From Herminiimonas sp. CN (lineage in GTDB: Bacteria > Pseudomonadota > Gammaproteobacteria > Burkholderiales > Burkholderiaceae_D): a DNA stretch of 55,060 nt. Location of the stretch: positions 1-55,060 of the forward strand of contig NZ_AVCC01000015.1 in NCBI RefSeq assembly GCF_000622895.1. The letters run 5' to 3'. The notes under the pieces are model-generated. The model was given only the letters and a program-made list of their open reading frames with translations, made no database searches and had not been told where the DNA came from. The first letter of the stretch is position 1; each line of letters opens with the position of its first letter. A program made the translations under genes and the position numbers. Below, in pieces: positions 44,144 through 53,931 of the stretch.

Positions 44144-46153
44144 TTGACTGAAGACTCTTCCGCAGCACAACAGCAGGGCATGCATGATGCCGAAATCGAT
44201 CAGCTTTTCGGCCCTGGTGGGCGCCTGGGGCAGGAGGTCGGCGGTTTTCGTGCGCGGCAGTCGCAGACCGAGATGGCGAAAGCGATTGCCGGTGCGATCG
44301 CCGGCCAAGCCACCCTGATCGCCGAAGCCGGCACCGGCACCGGCAAGACCTTTGCTTATCTAGTGCCAGCGCTGTTGTGGGGTGGCAAGGTGATCGTCTC
44401 GACCGGCACCAAGAACCTGCAGGATCAGCTTTTCCAGCGTGACATTCCGACCGTGCGCCGCGCTCTCAATGTGCCGGTGTCGGTGGCACTGCTCAAGGGG
44501 CGTGCCAATTATGTCTGCCATTACCATCTGGAACGCACGCTGGAAAATGGCCGCCTGACCTCGCGCGACGATATCGGCTACTTGCGCGCCATTTCGCGCT
44601 TCATGAAAACCACCCAGTCCGGCGACAAGGCGGAACTGGCGCAAGTGCCGGAGACCGCGCTGATCTGGAATCTGGTCACCTCCACCCGCGACACCTGCAT
44701 GGGCGCCGAATGCCAGTATTACCAGGATTGCTTCGTCATGAAGGCGCGCAAGGAGGCGCAGCAGGCGGATGTGGTAGTGGTCAATCATCACCTGTTCTTC
44801 GCCGATGTCGCGCTGAAAGACACCGGTGTGGCCGAGCTGCTGCCGTCGGCCAATACCATCATCTTCGACGAGGCGCATCAACTGCCGGACACTGCAACGC
44901 TGTTTTTCGGCGAGACTATTTCGACTTCGCAAGTGCTCGAATTGTGCCGCGACGTACTGGCTGAAGGCTTGTCGCATGCGCGCGACGGCGCCGAGTGGGC
45001 CAAGGTCGTGATGCCGGTGGAGCGTGCGGCGCGCGATCTGCGGTTGGCGTTTCCGCAGGATTTCGTGCGCTTCTCGGTGAGCCAGATTGCCGCATCCTCG
45101 GCATTCTTTCCGGCGCTGAAAACCTTGCGCAAGGAGTTTCGCGCGATGATCCAGACTCTGGAAAGCCAGGCCGAGCGCGCCGACACCATCGAGCAATGCC
45201 GCACCCGCGCAATCGAACTCGGCACCAGGCTCGATCAATGGAATGCGCCGACCGTGGCAGGGGCCGCCACTGCCGATGACAAATCCGGCGACGGCCAGGA
45301 GTGCGTGTTGTGGGTGGAGGCGTTTTCGTCGTCGTTGCAGCTGCATCGCACGCCGCTGTCGATTGCACCGATCTTCAACAAGCAGCGCGAAGGCGTGCCG
45401 CGTGCCTGGATCTTCACCTCGGCTACGCTGGCGGTGAAGAACGATTTCAACCATTACGCCTCGCAAATGGGGCTGGGGAATGCGCCGGCACAAACCTGGC
45501 CGAGTCCGTTCGATTATGGGCAGCAAGGTTTGCTGTATGTGCCGCACCAGATGCCGCAGCCGAATTCGCCCGACTACACCGACGCGGTGATCGATGCCGC
45601 CTTGCCGCTGATCGAGGCCGCGGGCGGTCGCAGCTTCCTGCTGTGCACCACCATCCGGGCCGTCAAGCGCGCGGCGGAACGCTTGCGGGCCGAGTTCGAG
45701 CAGCGCCAGCTGCCGTTTCCGCTGCTGGTGCAGGGCGAGGCCGGGCGCACCGAACTGCTGGAGCGCTTTCGTGCCGCCGGCAATGCAGTCCTGATCGGTA
45801 GTCAGAGCTTCTGGGAAGGGGTCGATGTGCGCGGCGAGGCGTTGTCGCTGGTGATCATCGATAAATTACCGTTTTCGCCGCCGGACGATCCGGTTTTGGC
45901 GGCCCGGATCGAAGTGATGGAGAAGAAAGGAATGAACGGCTTCATGCATCACCAGTTGCCGGAAGCCATCATCACGCTGAAACAGGGCGCCGGCCGCCTG
46001 ATCCGCGACGAGGCTGATCGCGGGGTGCTGATGATCTGCGATCCGCGCCTGATTTCAAAACCGTATGGCAAGCGCATCTGGCAAAGCTTGCCATCGTTCA
46101 AGCGTACCCGCGAGCTGAACGTGGCACAGGCATTTTTTGCGACTCCCGAGTAA
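44144..46153 (+). CDS. yoaA: YoaA/DinG-type ATP-dependent DNA helicase
   Basis: This superfamily 2, XPD-like iron-sulfur helicase has 669 residues. Walker A is EAGTGTGKTFAYLVPALL, motif II is IIFDEAHQLPD (DEAH), and FTSATLAVKNDF and GSQSFWEGVDVRGEAL are helicase motifs III-V. Four cluster cysteines are visible (NYVC, DTC, AEC, QDC). Overall layout is closer to E. coli YoaA than to DinG. The frame opens with TTG at 44144 and has no clear ribosome-binding site. ATG 44180 (MHDAEIDQLF) is an alternative. Confidence 0.9.
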   Translation: MTEDSSAAQQQGMHDAEIDQLFGPGGRLGQEVGGFRARQSQTEMAKAIAGAIAGQATLIAEAGTGTGKTFAYLVPALLWGGKVIVSTGTKNLQDQLFQRDIPTVRRALNVPVSVALLKGRANYVCHYHLERTLENGRLTSRDDIGYLRAISRFMKTTQSGDKAELAQVPETALIWNLVTSTRDTCMGAECQYYQDCFVMKARKEAQQADVVVVNHHLFFADVALKDTGVAELLPSANTIIFDEAHQLPDTATLFFGETISTSQVLELCRDVLAEGLSHARDGAEWAKVVMPVERAARDLRLAFPQDFVRFSVSQIAASSAFFPALKTLRKEFRAMIQTLESQAERADTIEQCRTRAIELGTRLDQWNAPTVAGAATADDKSGDGQECVLWVEAFSSSLQLHRTPLSIAPIFNKQREGVPRAWIFTSATLAVKNDFNHYASQMGLGNAPAQTWPSPFDYGQQGLLYVPHQMPQPNSPDYTDAVIDAALPLIEAAGGRSFLLCTTIRAVKRAAERLRAEFEQRQLPFPLLVQGEAGRTELLERFRAAGNAVLIGSQSFWEGVDVRGEALSLVIIDKLPFSPPDDPVLAARIEVMEKKGMNGFMHHQLPEAIITLKQGAGRLIRDEADRGVLMICDPRLISKPYGKRIWQSLPSFKRTRELNVAQAFFATPE

Positions 46154-46307
46154 TGTCGGCAGCAGTAAAAACTGGCCAAGTCCAGCATCGCTGCGTAATT
46201 TTTTAAGTAGGCAGTATGCTGAAAAATCATGCAATTAACGCATGTATACAGGCGATATTAAAAAATACCCGTCGATATTCGTGATTTCTATCCAGTCCGG
46301 CGCGACG

Positions 46308-49300
46308 TCATTTTTGTGACGCGATGTGCGACGTATACAGATCAATTTGGGTGTTCGACAGCACGGCCTGCTGCAAATGCTCGATGCGCGCAAGCAGCAT
46401 GATCGCGCCTTGTTCCTGCGCCAGCGCCAGCGCCGCTTCCAGATGCATGATGGCCGCCGTCGCGTTGCCCTGCCGGTAACGGACGTAGCCAAGCAGGCGT
46501 TCGCATTCGGCCATCAGATAACGTTCGCCGTGTCGCGCCATGGATGCTTGGGCGGCAGCCAGTTGTTCGGCGCTTGCTTCGAATTGCGCGCCGAACAGCA
46601 ATGCTTCGGCGGCAATCATGTGAAAAATGGAAGCCAGGCTAGGCATGGCCTGGCCGACTTGGTGCGCCGCATTGATCGAGATCTTCGCGCCACCGTTGTC
46701 GCTATCGCGTGCGAGCAGCCATCCATCGTATGCAGCTGCGACAATGCACCAAAAGGTGAAATCATTTTTATGCGAAATTTCCGTCAGCTCCCGGCATGTT
46801 TTTTCCACGGTGGCGAAATCCATGGCCAGCCGTGCCAGCTCCAATTTAAACACCAGTGAAAACGCAATCGGTGCGGGATCGCCCAGCATATCGGCCAATG
46901 CGCTGGATTGGCCGATCAGTCGCCGGGCTTGCATGGGCTGGCCGCGTAGCCACGCAATCCAGGACTCGAAGGCAAGTGCGTTGACCCAGACGTTATCCCA
47001 CAGATCCTTGTGCAGCGCGCGCTGTATCTCGGCTGCCGGTGGCTGGTGGATATTTGCCAGGGTGCGGCTGGCTTGCGCCAGGCGGCCTTGCCAGAATTCC
47101 ACCGAACCGCGCGCGTAAGTAGCGTAATCGGCCAGCGCATCATCGTCCGCTTCATGTGCCAGTTGCATCAATTCGTCGGCAATCGGGAGTGCAGCCTGGT
47201 AATTTTCCGCGCTGCTGGCGCCGCACCAGGCGCCCCATTTCAGTTTGAAACGCGCTGCTACGCTGAGCAGTTGCGGTGCCAGTCGATGCAAATCAGCAAC
47301 CGCCTCATGCGGCTCCGGTGCGCCATAGCCATGCAGCGCCACCAGCGGGACGATGCGGGCCAGTTTCAGTTGCGCTGACAGATTGTGGCGTTGATCGTCG
47401 TCGGGCGGCAAGCGCCCGGCGGCCTCGATGCCGGCCGCCAAATGGGTCAGCGCTTCGCGGTTGGCGCCGAGTTGCGCATAACGGTTGCCGGCCAGAAGTA
47501 ACCAGTGCGCCGCCGGACCCCATGTAGCTGCCTGCTGATAGTGATAAGCGATCTGCTCCGGCCGGTACCGTTCCGGGGTTGCCGTCAGCAGGAGCGCCGC
47601 CGCCAGATGGGATTGCTGCCGGTCAGCTGTTACCAGCGAGCGATAAGCGGCCTCTTGCATCAGCGCATGGCGGAAAACCTGCATATCGGTTCCGGCCATA
47701 TTCATCAATACGGAAGCGTCCACCAGCTTTTGCAACCGCAGCGCGCAATGCTCTGGTGCCAACTGGCATAGCGTGGCGACTTCGTCCAGCCTGACCTTGC
47801 GCCCTAATACCGCAGCCATTTGCGCTACCCGCTTGGCAGTGCCAAGCTGATCCAGCCGTGCTTGCAGTGCGGCATGCACGTTGGCTGGAATTCCTCCTTC
47901 ACTGTGCGCCAACTCCCGCAAAAAGAAGGGTGACCCTTCTGCCTTTGCCACCCATTCCGCAATGCGCTGGGCATGGGTACCGGGCCTGGCGGTGAGTTGC
48001 GCCAGTTCGGACGCGGCAACCTGGGTCAGCGGGCCGAGGGTCATGCACTGGTCCGGTTTTGCCGCCGTCTCGAACGCAATGCGCGAGGTCAGCAACAGCA
48101 GCGTGCGCTGGTGCCGGGCCTGGTGCGCGCGGTTAATCAGTTCCAGCGTAGAGGGGTCGATCCAGTGCATGTCATCGACGATGATCATTACCGGTGCCAT
48201 GGTTGCCAGTTTGGCCAGCAAACGCAGCAGGCTGGAGAGCAGATCTTCGCGCCCGGCAGCGTGCGCTGAATCGGATGCATCGCCGTTGATTGGCAGGGCA
48301 AACAATAAGCCAAGCTGGGCTGCATTCATGCTGCAGCCAACTTTTGCCAGCGCGGCAATCAGCGGTTCAATCAATTCAGGCCCTGTGTGCGGCAAGCCAA
48401 AATGCTCGCGCAGCCAGGCTCGGACCGGGTACAGCGGCGTGCTGTCCAGATTCGATGCACAGTGCAGCTTGATTACGAAGGCGCCTGCCTGCAATGCCTG
48501 ATTTCCCAGCGCAGCAGCCAGGGTGGTTTTTCCCATGCCGGCCTCGCCCTGCAAGCCGAAACAGACGCTGTCGCCTGACAGAGCGCTGGTCAGGGCTGAA
48601 TTCAGCATGCCCTGTTCATATTCGCGGCCTATGATGACGGCAATCGGTTGTGCCGGGGCACCCCTCTCGACACGGTATAGATGGAAGGTGCGCGACAATC
48701 CGCGGAAAACATGGCTGCCAAGCGAGACCATGTGAAAGCGGCTTTGCGCTTCCGGCAGCGTGGCATTGACGACAAGCTGGCCGGGTTCGGCCACCAGGCA
48801 GATGCGCTGTACCACGCGCGCCATTTCGCCTGAAATATCGGGGCGCTCCTGATCGCACAAGGTACGGCCCAAGTGGGCGCCGAAGCGAAACTGCAAGCCG
48901 CTGCCGGCGAACGCGGCTGACAGCGCCAGCCCGGCAGTAATCGCGGCCGCCGGTGCGCGCTCCAACGCAACCGGATAACCGAAATAAGCCAGCAAGCCGC
49001 CGGATGGCGCCGGAATCACCAATCCTCCGTGCTCCGTCACCACCAATTGGAATGCGGCAGTGACGGATTCGGGATAGCCGTCTTCCATCGCATCATACTC
49101 AGCCGGGTGGGTGGCGCTGCCGTCGCAGGTCTCGGCGCGTTCGCAGTACAGGGCGGTTGCGATGCGCCACTCTTTTTCCTGCGGCATTTTTTTCTCGTTC
49201 GCGGGCATTGTTGCCTGGCCTGCCGTGGCTGCAGTGCGCGCGGTTTGCGACAAACGCCGGGTTTCTTCCTCCGGTTGCGCGCCGATTTCCCGGGCTAGAA

Positions 49301-49967
49301 GCGCCGCGAAATGTTCAAATTCAGCCAGTGCCGCGGTGGTGCATCGCGTATCTATCAGGTAGCGCATCAGGCGCCGGCGCGCGCCATCGTCATACGGCAT
49401 CAAATGCGTCAAGCGCCGGGCATGGTGAATCCCCAACTCCGGATGGCCGTCGAGTACCCTTTGTTCGGCCAGCGTTTCCAGCAAGCTTACCTGTTGCCGC
49501 AACAGGGACTGGCGGGTATGGTCCAGCCATGTCTCAAAGTCGTCACAATCAGGCAGCCAGAAACCGGGCAGAAAACTCTCCTGGCAGGCTTCAATCAGTG
49601 CTTCACAGGCAGCCAGATCGATGGCGTTATTCATATCAGTGCGCGTCATGCCTAACAGCAGCAGCGCATCGACCCTTAAACGGCCGCGGGCGATACCAAT
49701 TTGATGTCGGTTCTGATGGAATAAGGCATCCCCGCACAGGCGGCGCAAATGGAAAAAAGTATGGCGCAGGTTGAACCGCCCGGCGTCCGCCGGCAATTCT
49801 GGCCAGAGAAAATCAGCCAGCCATTCGCGTGTGGCCGGTTCCTGGTGCAACGCCAGATAAGTCAGTAGTGCTTGCGCCTTGCCGGCCGGTATCGGCAGGC
49901 GCGTGCCGGTTGCAGCTTCTGTCAGTGCGAAATTGCCAAATGTTTTTAAATGAAATAAGACGGACAT
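46308..49967 (-). CDS. Large BTAD/ATPase/TPR signalling regulator (1219 aa)
   Basis: This multi-domain regulator has, in order, a winged-helix OmpR-like segment with a BTAD helical domain (residues about 1-250; WPELPADAGRFNLRHTFFHLRRL) and a degenerate class III nucleotide cyclase-like domain (about 265-430; LQFRFGAHLGRTL, where catalytic metal Asp residues are not evident). An AAA-type ATPase follows with Walker A GEAGMGKTT and Walker B VMIIVDDMHWIDPS, then a long TPR-like C-terminus. It resembles SARP/LuxR-type MalT-like ATPase regulators. No obvious target gene adjoins it, and it is transcribed away from the chemoreceptor gene. Confidence 0.82.
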   Translation of the reverse strand: MSVLFHLKTFGNFALTEAATGTRLPIPAGKAQALLTYLALHQEPATREWLADFLWPELPADAGRFNLRHTFFHLRRLCGDALFHQNRHQIGIARGRLRVDALLLLGMTRTDMNNAIDLAACEALIEACQESFLPGFWLPDCDDFETWLDHTRQSLLRQQVSLLETLAEQRVLDGHPELGIHHARRLTHLMPYDDGARRRLMRYLIDTRCTTAALAEFEHFAALLAREIGAQPEEETRRLSQTARTAATAGQATMPANEKKMPQEKEWRIATALYCERAETCDGSATHPAEYDAMEDGYPESVTAAFQLVVTEHGGLVIPAPSGGLLAYFGYPVALERAPAAAITAGLALSAAFAGSGLQFRFGAHLGRTLCDQERPDISGEMARVVQRICLVAEPGQLVVNATLPEAQSRFHMVSLGSHVFRGLSRTFHLYRVERGAPAQPIAVIIGREYEQGMLNSALTSALSGDSVCFGLQGEAGMGKTTLAAALGNQALQAGAFVIKLHCASNLDSTPLYPVRAWLREHFGLPHTGPELIEPLIAALAKVGCSMNAAQLGLLFALPINGDASDSAHAAGREDLLSSLLRLLAKLATMAPVMIIVDDMHWIDPSTLELINRAHQARHQRTLLLLTSRIAFETAAKPDQCMTLGPLTQVAASELAQLTARPGTHAQRIAEWVAKAEGSPFFLRELAHSEGGIPANVHAALQARLDQLGTAKRVAQMAAVLGRKVRLDEVATLCQLAPEHCALRLQKLVDASVLMNMAGTDMQVFRHALMQEAAYRSLVTADRQQSHLAAALLLTATPERYRPEQIAYHYQQAATWGPAAHWLLLAGNRYAQLGANREALTHLAAGIEAAGRLPPDDDQRHNLSAQLKLARIVPLVALHGYGAPEPHEAVADLHRLAPQLLSVAARFKLKWGAWCGASSAENYQAALPIADELMQLAHEADDDALADYATYARGSVEFWQGRLAQASRTLANIHQPPAAEIQRALHKDLWDNVWVNALAFESWIAWLRGQPMQARRLIGQSSALADMLGDPAPIAFSLVFKLELARLAMDFATVEKTCRELTEISHKNDFTFWCIVAAAYDGWLLARDSDNGGAKISINAAHQVGQAMPSLASIFHMIAAEALLFGAQFEASAEQLAAAQASMARHGERYLMAECERLLGYVRYRQGNATAAIMHLEAALALAQEQGAIMLLARIEHLQQAVLSNTQIDLYTSHIASQK

Positions 49968-50279
49968 GAAGTTCGTTCAGTGGTGTTGAAGCGTCAAGCA
50001 GCCTGGTGTCGGCATCAAAGCGCCGGATATGCGTCAATCGCGGCGGAAGAAAATCCCACTCTGTCAGCAAAACGTTGCATGCAGTATCACAAAATGCGCC
50101 AAGGATGTCACCAACGTTACCCCAACGCAAGCAGAATAACATTCCCTTCAGGCATTTGATTTGTTCATGATTGCCAGTTTTTGGGCGCTGGCTGTTTAAC
50201 ATGCTTCCCCTTTTTTGGCACATTTTACGACGCACTTTCGACGCCATAAGTTATCAATTATCAACAGCTTGGAGAACAA
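49968..50279. other. Divergent control region between the BTAD regulator and the chemoreceptor
   Basis: No gene is supported. AT-rich stretches near 50140-50270 probably contain both promoters. GTTATCAATTATCAACAGCTTGG lies just before the chemoreceptor start as two ATCAA copies. Confidence 0.4.
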
Positions 50280-51938
50280 ATGCGAAACAATATTCCTGTT
50301 ACAAATAGGGAACATGTCTTGCTTGATTCGGAAATAATCGTTTCCAAAACGGACATGAAGGGCAAGATTACCTACGTTAATCAGGACTTTGTCCGTGTCT
50401 GCGGATTTTCCGAGGAGGAGCTGTTGGGTGCGCCGCATAATATCGTGCGCCATCCGGATATGCCGGTGGAAGCTTTTGAGGATTTGTGGCGCACGCTCAA
50501 AAGCGGCAAGGCGTGGACCGGTGTGGTGAAAAACCGGTGCAAGAACGGCGACTTTTACTGGGTCGAAGCCAATACGGCACCGCTGATTGAAAACGGCAAG
50601 GTGGTCGGCTACACCTCCACCCGCGTCAAGCCGTCGAGAGATCAGGTCAATGCCGCAGGCGAGGTTTACCGCCTGATCCAGTCTGGTGACGCGTCGTTTC
50701 AGATTCGTGAAGGCAATGCGGTGCCGCGTTCCACCTTCGGTTTTTTGCATGCGTTCCGGAATTTTTCCATCAGCACCAAGATATCGGTGGCATTCGGCGT
50801 ACTGGCATTCTTGTTTGCAGCCACTGCCATGCTGGCCTGGCTGATGCAGGGCAGCGGCTTGCAGCAAGGGGGATGGTTGATCGCAAGCGCGATGTCAGGC
50901 GCCATCCTGGCAGTGGTTTTCGGCTTGGCCCTGCAGCAGAGTATTCTCTCGCCGCTGAAAATTGCATTACAGGACATTGAATGCATGAGTTCGGGCGACC
51001 TGTCTGGCAAGATCGTGGCGCAGGGCGATGATGAGCTGGCCAGAGTCATACAGTCACTGCGCATTTTGCAAATCAATATGAAGCTGATGATCGGTCAGAT
51101 CAAGCAATCGACCGGCATGGTCAATGTCGGTGCCAATGAAATTGCCACCGGCAATGCCGATTTGTCGGTACGCACCGAATCGCAGGCTTCCAGGCTGGAA
51201 GAAACGGCTTCCGCCATGGAGGAACTGACCTCCACCGTCAAGCAGAATGCCGACAATGCGCAGGAGGCCAGCAAGCTGGTCATCTCCACCTCGGCGATCG
51301 CCGTGAAAGGCGGACTGGCGGTGGACCAGGTCGTCAATACCATGGGTTCGATTACGGAAAGCTCGCGGAAGATTGTCGACATCATTACTGTGATCGACGG
51401 CATTGCATTCCAGACCAATATTCTTGCGCTCAACGCAGCGGTGGAAGCAGCCCGCGCCGGTGAGCAGGGCCGCGGCTTCGCCGTGGTTGCGGCAGAAGTG
51501 CGCGGCCTGGCGCAACGCAGCGCTGGTGCCGCCAGGGAAATCAAGGTCCTGATCGGCGATTCGGTAGAAAAGGTCGAGGCCGGCAGCAAGCTGGTGGACG
51601 ACGCCGGCAAGACGATGACCGAGATTGTCGATTCGGTCAAGCGGGCGGCCGCGATCATGAGCGAAATTTCCTCCTCCAGCCTGGAGCAAAGCGCCGGCAT
51701 CGAGCAAGTCAATCAGGCAATTACCCAGCTCGATGAAATCACCCAGCAAAATGCCGCGCTGGTCGAGCAGGCGGCAGCGGCGGCCGGCACCATGCAAGAG
51801 CAGGCAGTCAATTTATCGCAACTGGTGAGCGCTTTCAAACTGACCGCCGGCGAGGCGATCGTGCCTGCCCAGCGGAATGCCAGCGCGAAAAAGAACGACA
51901 GGAACACGCAAGCAAAGAGATTGGCGCTGGCGAATTAA
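50280..51938 (+). CDS. PAS-containing methyl-accepting chemotaxis protein (Aer type)
   Basis: This 552-residue receptor has an N-terminal PAS domain (residues about 20-120; [27 protein letters not shown]). Two close membrane helices follow (about 165-220; [19 protein letters not shown] and [11 protein letters not shown]), then a HAMP-like segment and a signalling domain with the hairpin tip [34 protein letters not shown]. The layout matches Aer-type energy/redox receptors, where the PAS binds FAD, but the cofactor is not proven. GGAGAAC precedes the ATG. No che gene is nearby. Confidence 0.93.
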   Translation: MRNNIPVTNREHVLLDSEIIVSKTDMKGKITYVNQDFVRVCGFSEEELLGAPHNIVRHPDMPVEAFEDLWRTLKSGKAWTGVVKNRCKNGDFYWVEANTAPLIENGKVVGYTSTRVKPSRDQVNAAGEVYRLIQSGDASFQIREGNAVPRSTFGFLHAFRNFSISTKISVAFGVLAFLFAATAMLAWLMQGSGLQQGGWLIASAMSGAILAVVFGLALQQSILSPLKIALQDIECMSSGDLSGKIVAQGDDELARVIQSLRILQINMKLMIGQIKQSTGMVNVGANEIATGNADLSVRTESQASRLEETASAMEELTSTVKQNADNAQEASKLVISTSAIAVKGGLAVDQVVNTMGSITESSRKIVDIITVIDGIAFQTNILALNAAVEAARAGEQGRGFAVVAAEVRGLAQRSAGAAREIKVLIGDSVEKVEAGSKLVDDAGKTMTEIVDSVKRAAAIMSEISSSSLEQSAGIEQVNQAITQLDEITQQNAALVEQAAAAAGTMQEQAVNLSQLVSAFKLTAGEAIVPAQRNASAKKNDRNTQAKRLALAN

Positions 51939-52010
51939 TGGCGGTAATGGTGGCGGATTGAAGCCGATGGCTTGAGCGCCTGCAAGCGGGTGCTCGGTTT
52001 TGATCCTGTA

Positions 52011-52039
52011 AAATATACGCCTGGTATGTATATTTTTTT
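52011..52039 (+). terminator. Terminator of the chemoreceptor gene
   Basis: AAATATAC / GTATATTT with a 9-base loop, followed by a T run, lies 75 bases after the stop. The stem is AU-rich and hence weak. Confidence 0.7.
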
Positions 52040-52180
52040 ACCGCAGCAAATATGTGCGTAAACTACGCGTTTTTATATTTTTGTTTGGAGTATATTTATC
52101 GAGACAAACAAGATGTGTTCGGCGATATGAATTTCGACAAACCGCATCCAGGCAAGCGATTGCAGTGGCGTGCGGTTTTT

Positions 52181-53377
52181 TTATGCTGCGTTCAGGATGG
52201 CGGGTTCTTCCGCGCCGGCGCAAGGTTGGTCGTCACCGCCGACTTCGGCAAAATCCGCCTGAATTTCCCTGATTTTTTCAGGATTCCCGATCAGGGCCTC
52301 GACGCATTCGCTATCGAGCTTGGTGCGAGCCATTTCCCGTAATGCCGAGAATGCCTTTTCATTGCTCCAGGCCGGCTTGTAGCAGCGCTGGCTGGTCAGG
52401 GCGTCGAAAATATCGGCCACTGCGCAGATGCGCGCTTCAATCGGAATCTGCTCTCCGCGTACGCCATTCGGGTAGCCGCTGCCATCCATCGTCTCGTGAT
52501 GCATTTCAACGATGTTGCGCAACATCTGGATATGCGGAAAATCTTCGAAGGAAAACTCTTTGGCCATGTTGTTGATGATTTCCAGGCCAATCGCGGTGTG
52601 CCGCTTGACCACTTCAAACTCTGCGGCGGTGAGCTTGCCCGGTTTGGAAAGGATGCTATCGGGAATGGCAATCTTCCCGATATCGTGCATCGGTGAAAAC
52701 AGCAATATGTATTCGATGTACTCATCGCTGAATCCATGTCGTTTTGCCAGCATGGTGGCGATCAGGCGCGCGTAGTGCGACATCCGCCCCAGATGCGCGC
52801 CGGTTTCTTCATCCTTATGGCTGGTGATGTTCTGCGTCGTGCGGATCGCAGCGGCAATGGTGCGGGCCAGGCTGGTTTCCTTGATGACCATGGCCGCGAT
52901 CACTTGACTAAACAGGTCGATCAAGTGCGGCAATCTGCCGGTAAAGATGTCTTTTTGATATGAGTTGAAAAAGAGAAAGCCCAAAAGGCTGCCGTTGTGA
53001 TACAGCGGTTGGGTCAGGCTGGACTGGTAGCCCTGGGCCAGCACCATCTGCGTGTGCCGGCTTTTTCGCTGTGCCAGCGCGGTCAGATTGTTGATGATGC
53101 GCGGTGCGCCGTGCTGTGCGATGTCCCAGAGCGAGCGCACTTCCGATAGCTTGACCGAATAATTGAAGAGCGGCGTGTCCTCCTTGCTGCTGTAAAGAAA
53201 GGTGGAAACATGGTCGGTGTTCGGATCGTACAGGGCGACCGCAACCCGGTGAATCAGATCGCAGTGGTGCTTGAGCGCCTCATGGACGAGGGAAAGTTTG
53301 TGCCGCAATGGGAGGTTTTTGTCCAGTTCGCGCTGGAGATTGTTTGTTTCGGCAAGCTGTGCGCTCGGAGTCATCAT
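52181..53377 (-). CDS. GAF/HD-GYP domain protein, putative c-di-GMP phosphodiesterase
   Basis: The 398-residue protein has an N-terminal GAF-like sensor (residues about 30-170) and a C-terminal HD-GYP domain. The metal-binding HD is in FSPMHDIGKIAIPD, and the GYP motif in HHETMDGSGYPNG, with the family's DVADIFDALTSQR-like ICAVADIFDALTSQRCY. All residues needed for c-di-GMP hydrolysis seem present. No signal peptide is seen, so it is cytosolic. An ATGATG start is at 53377 and 53374. Confidence 0.9.
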   Translation of the reverse strand: MMTPSAQLAETNNLQRELDKNLPLRHKLSLVHEALKHHCDLIHRVAVALYDPNTDHVSTFLYSSKEDTPLFNYSVKLSEVRSLWDIAQHGAPRIINNLTALAQRKSRHTQMVLAQGYQSSLTQPLYHNGSLLGFLFFNSYQKDIFTGRLPHLIDLFSQVIAAMVIKETSLARTIAAAIRTTQNITSHKDEETGAHLGRMSHYARLIATMLAKRHGFSDEYIEYILLFSPMHDIGKIAIPDSILSKPGKLTAAEFEVVKRHTAIGLEIINNMAKEFSFEDFPHIQMLRNIVEMHHETMDGSGYPNGVRGEQIPIEARICAVADIFDALTSQRCYKPAWSNEKAFSALREMARTKLDSECVEALIGNPEKIREIQADFAEVGGDDQPCAGAEEPAILNAA

Positions 53378-53931
53378 AGGTGTGCCTGGTTCCGTGTTGG
53401 CGATTGGATGTGCGATTCTGGATTTGCATGTGAAGCATCTTTATGCAGCACTACATTTTCCAGCGGGCAACTGCACGAAGCAGCTTTTTCACGAGCGATT
53501 CGAGAATTCCGGTCTGATTGTATTTGAGTTGCGTTGGGACAACGTTGGACTGTTCCTGCGGCAATCGTGCATCGGCCATCTCGGCGCGAGATGCAATTCC
53601 GAGATGCCATGCCGCAGCCTCGGCCTTGTGACGCTGTTATCGGGCGTTGTCGCTTGCGATTCTGCAGGTGAAATATTTCTGAAATTCATCGTATTGTCAT
53701 ATTGTCCCGCTACAGTCGTGCCTTGTTGACCTTCACCGGCCGACTTCGCATCCGGTCGTATTGGACGCTTCGAATCAATTTTCAGATATGCAAATGCGGA
53801 TTTATTCGTTCTCGTCTCAAGGCACCGATGTTAACCTGCCTGCTCTGCTGTAACGCGCAACATCCGGGCCGGACGATAGTCGTGCCTTCGGCTCGACGGA
53901 TTAAAAAACAACTCACTATCAGGGAAAAGTA
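53378..53931. other. Intergenic region upstream of the porin
   Basis: No gene is supported in 554 bp. Short frames on both strands lack ribosome-binding sites and family features. The porin promoter is presumably in the last 200 bp, where AT-rich patches occur (53760-53810), but no clear -35/-10 pair was fixed. A long untranslated leader or an unseen small RNA would fit the gap size. Confidence 0.4.
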
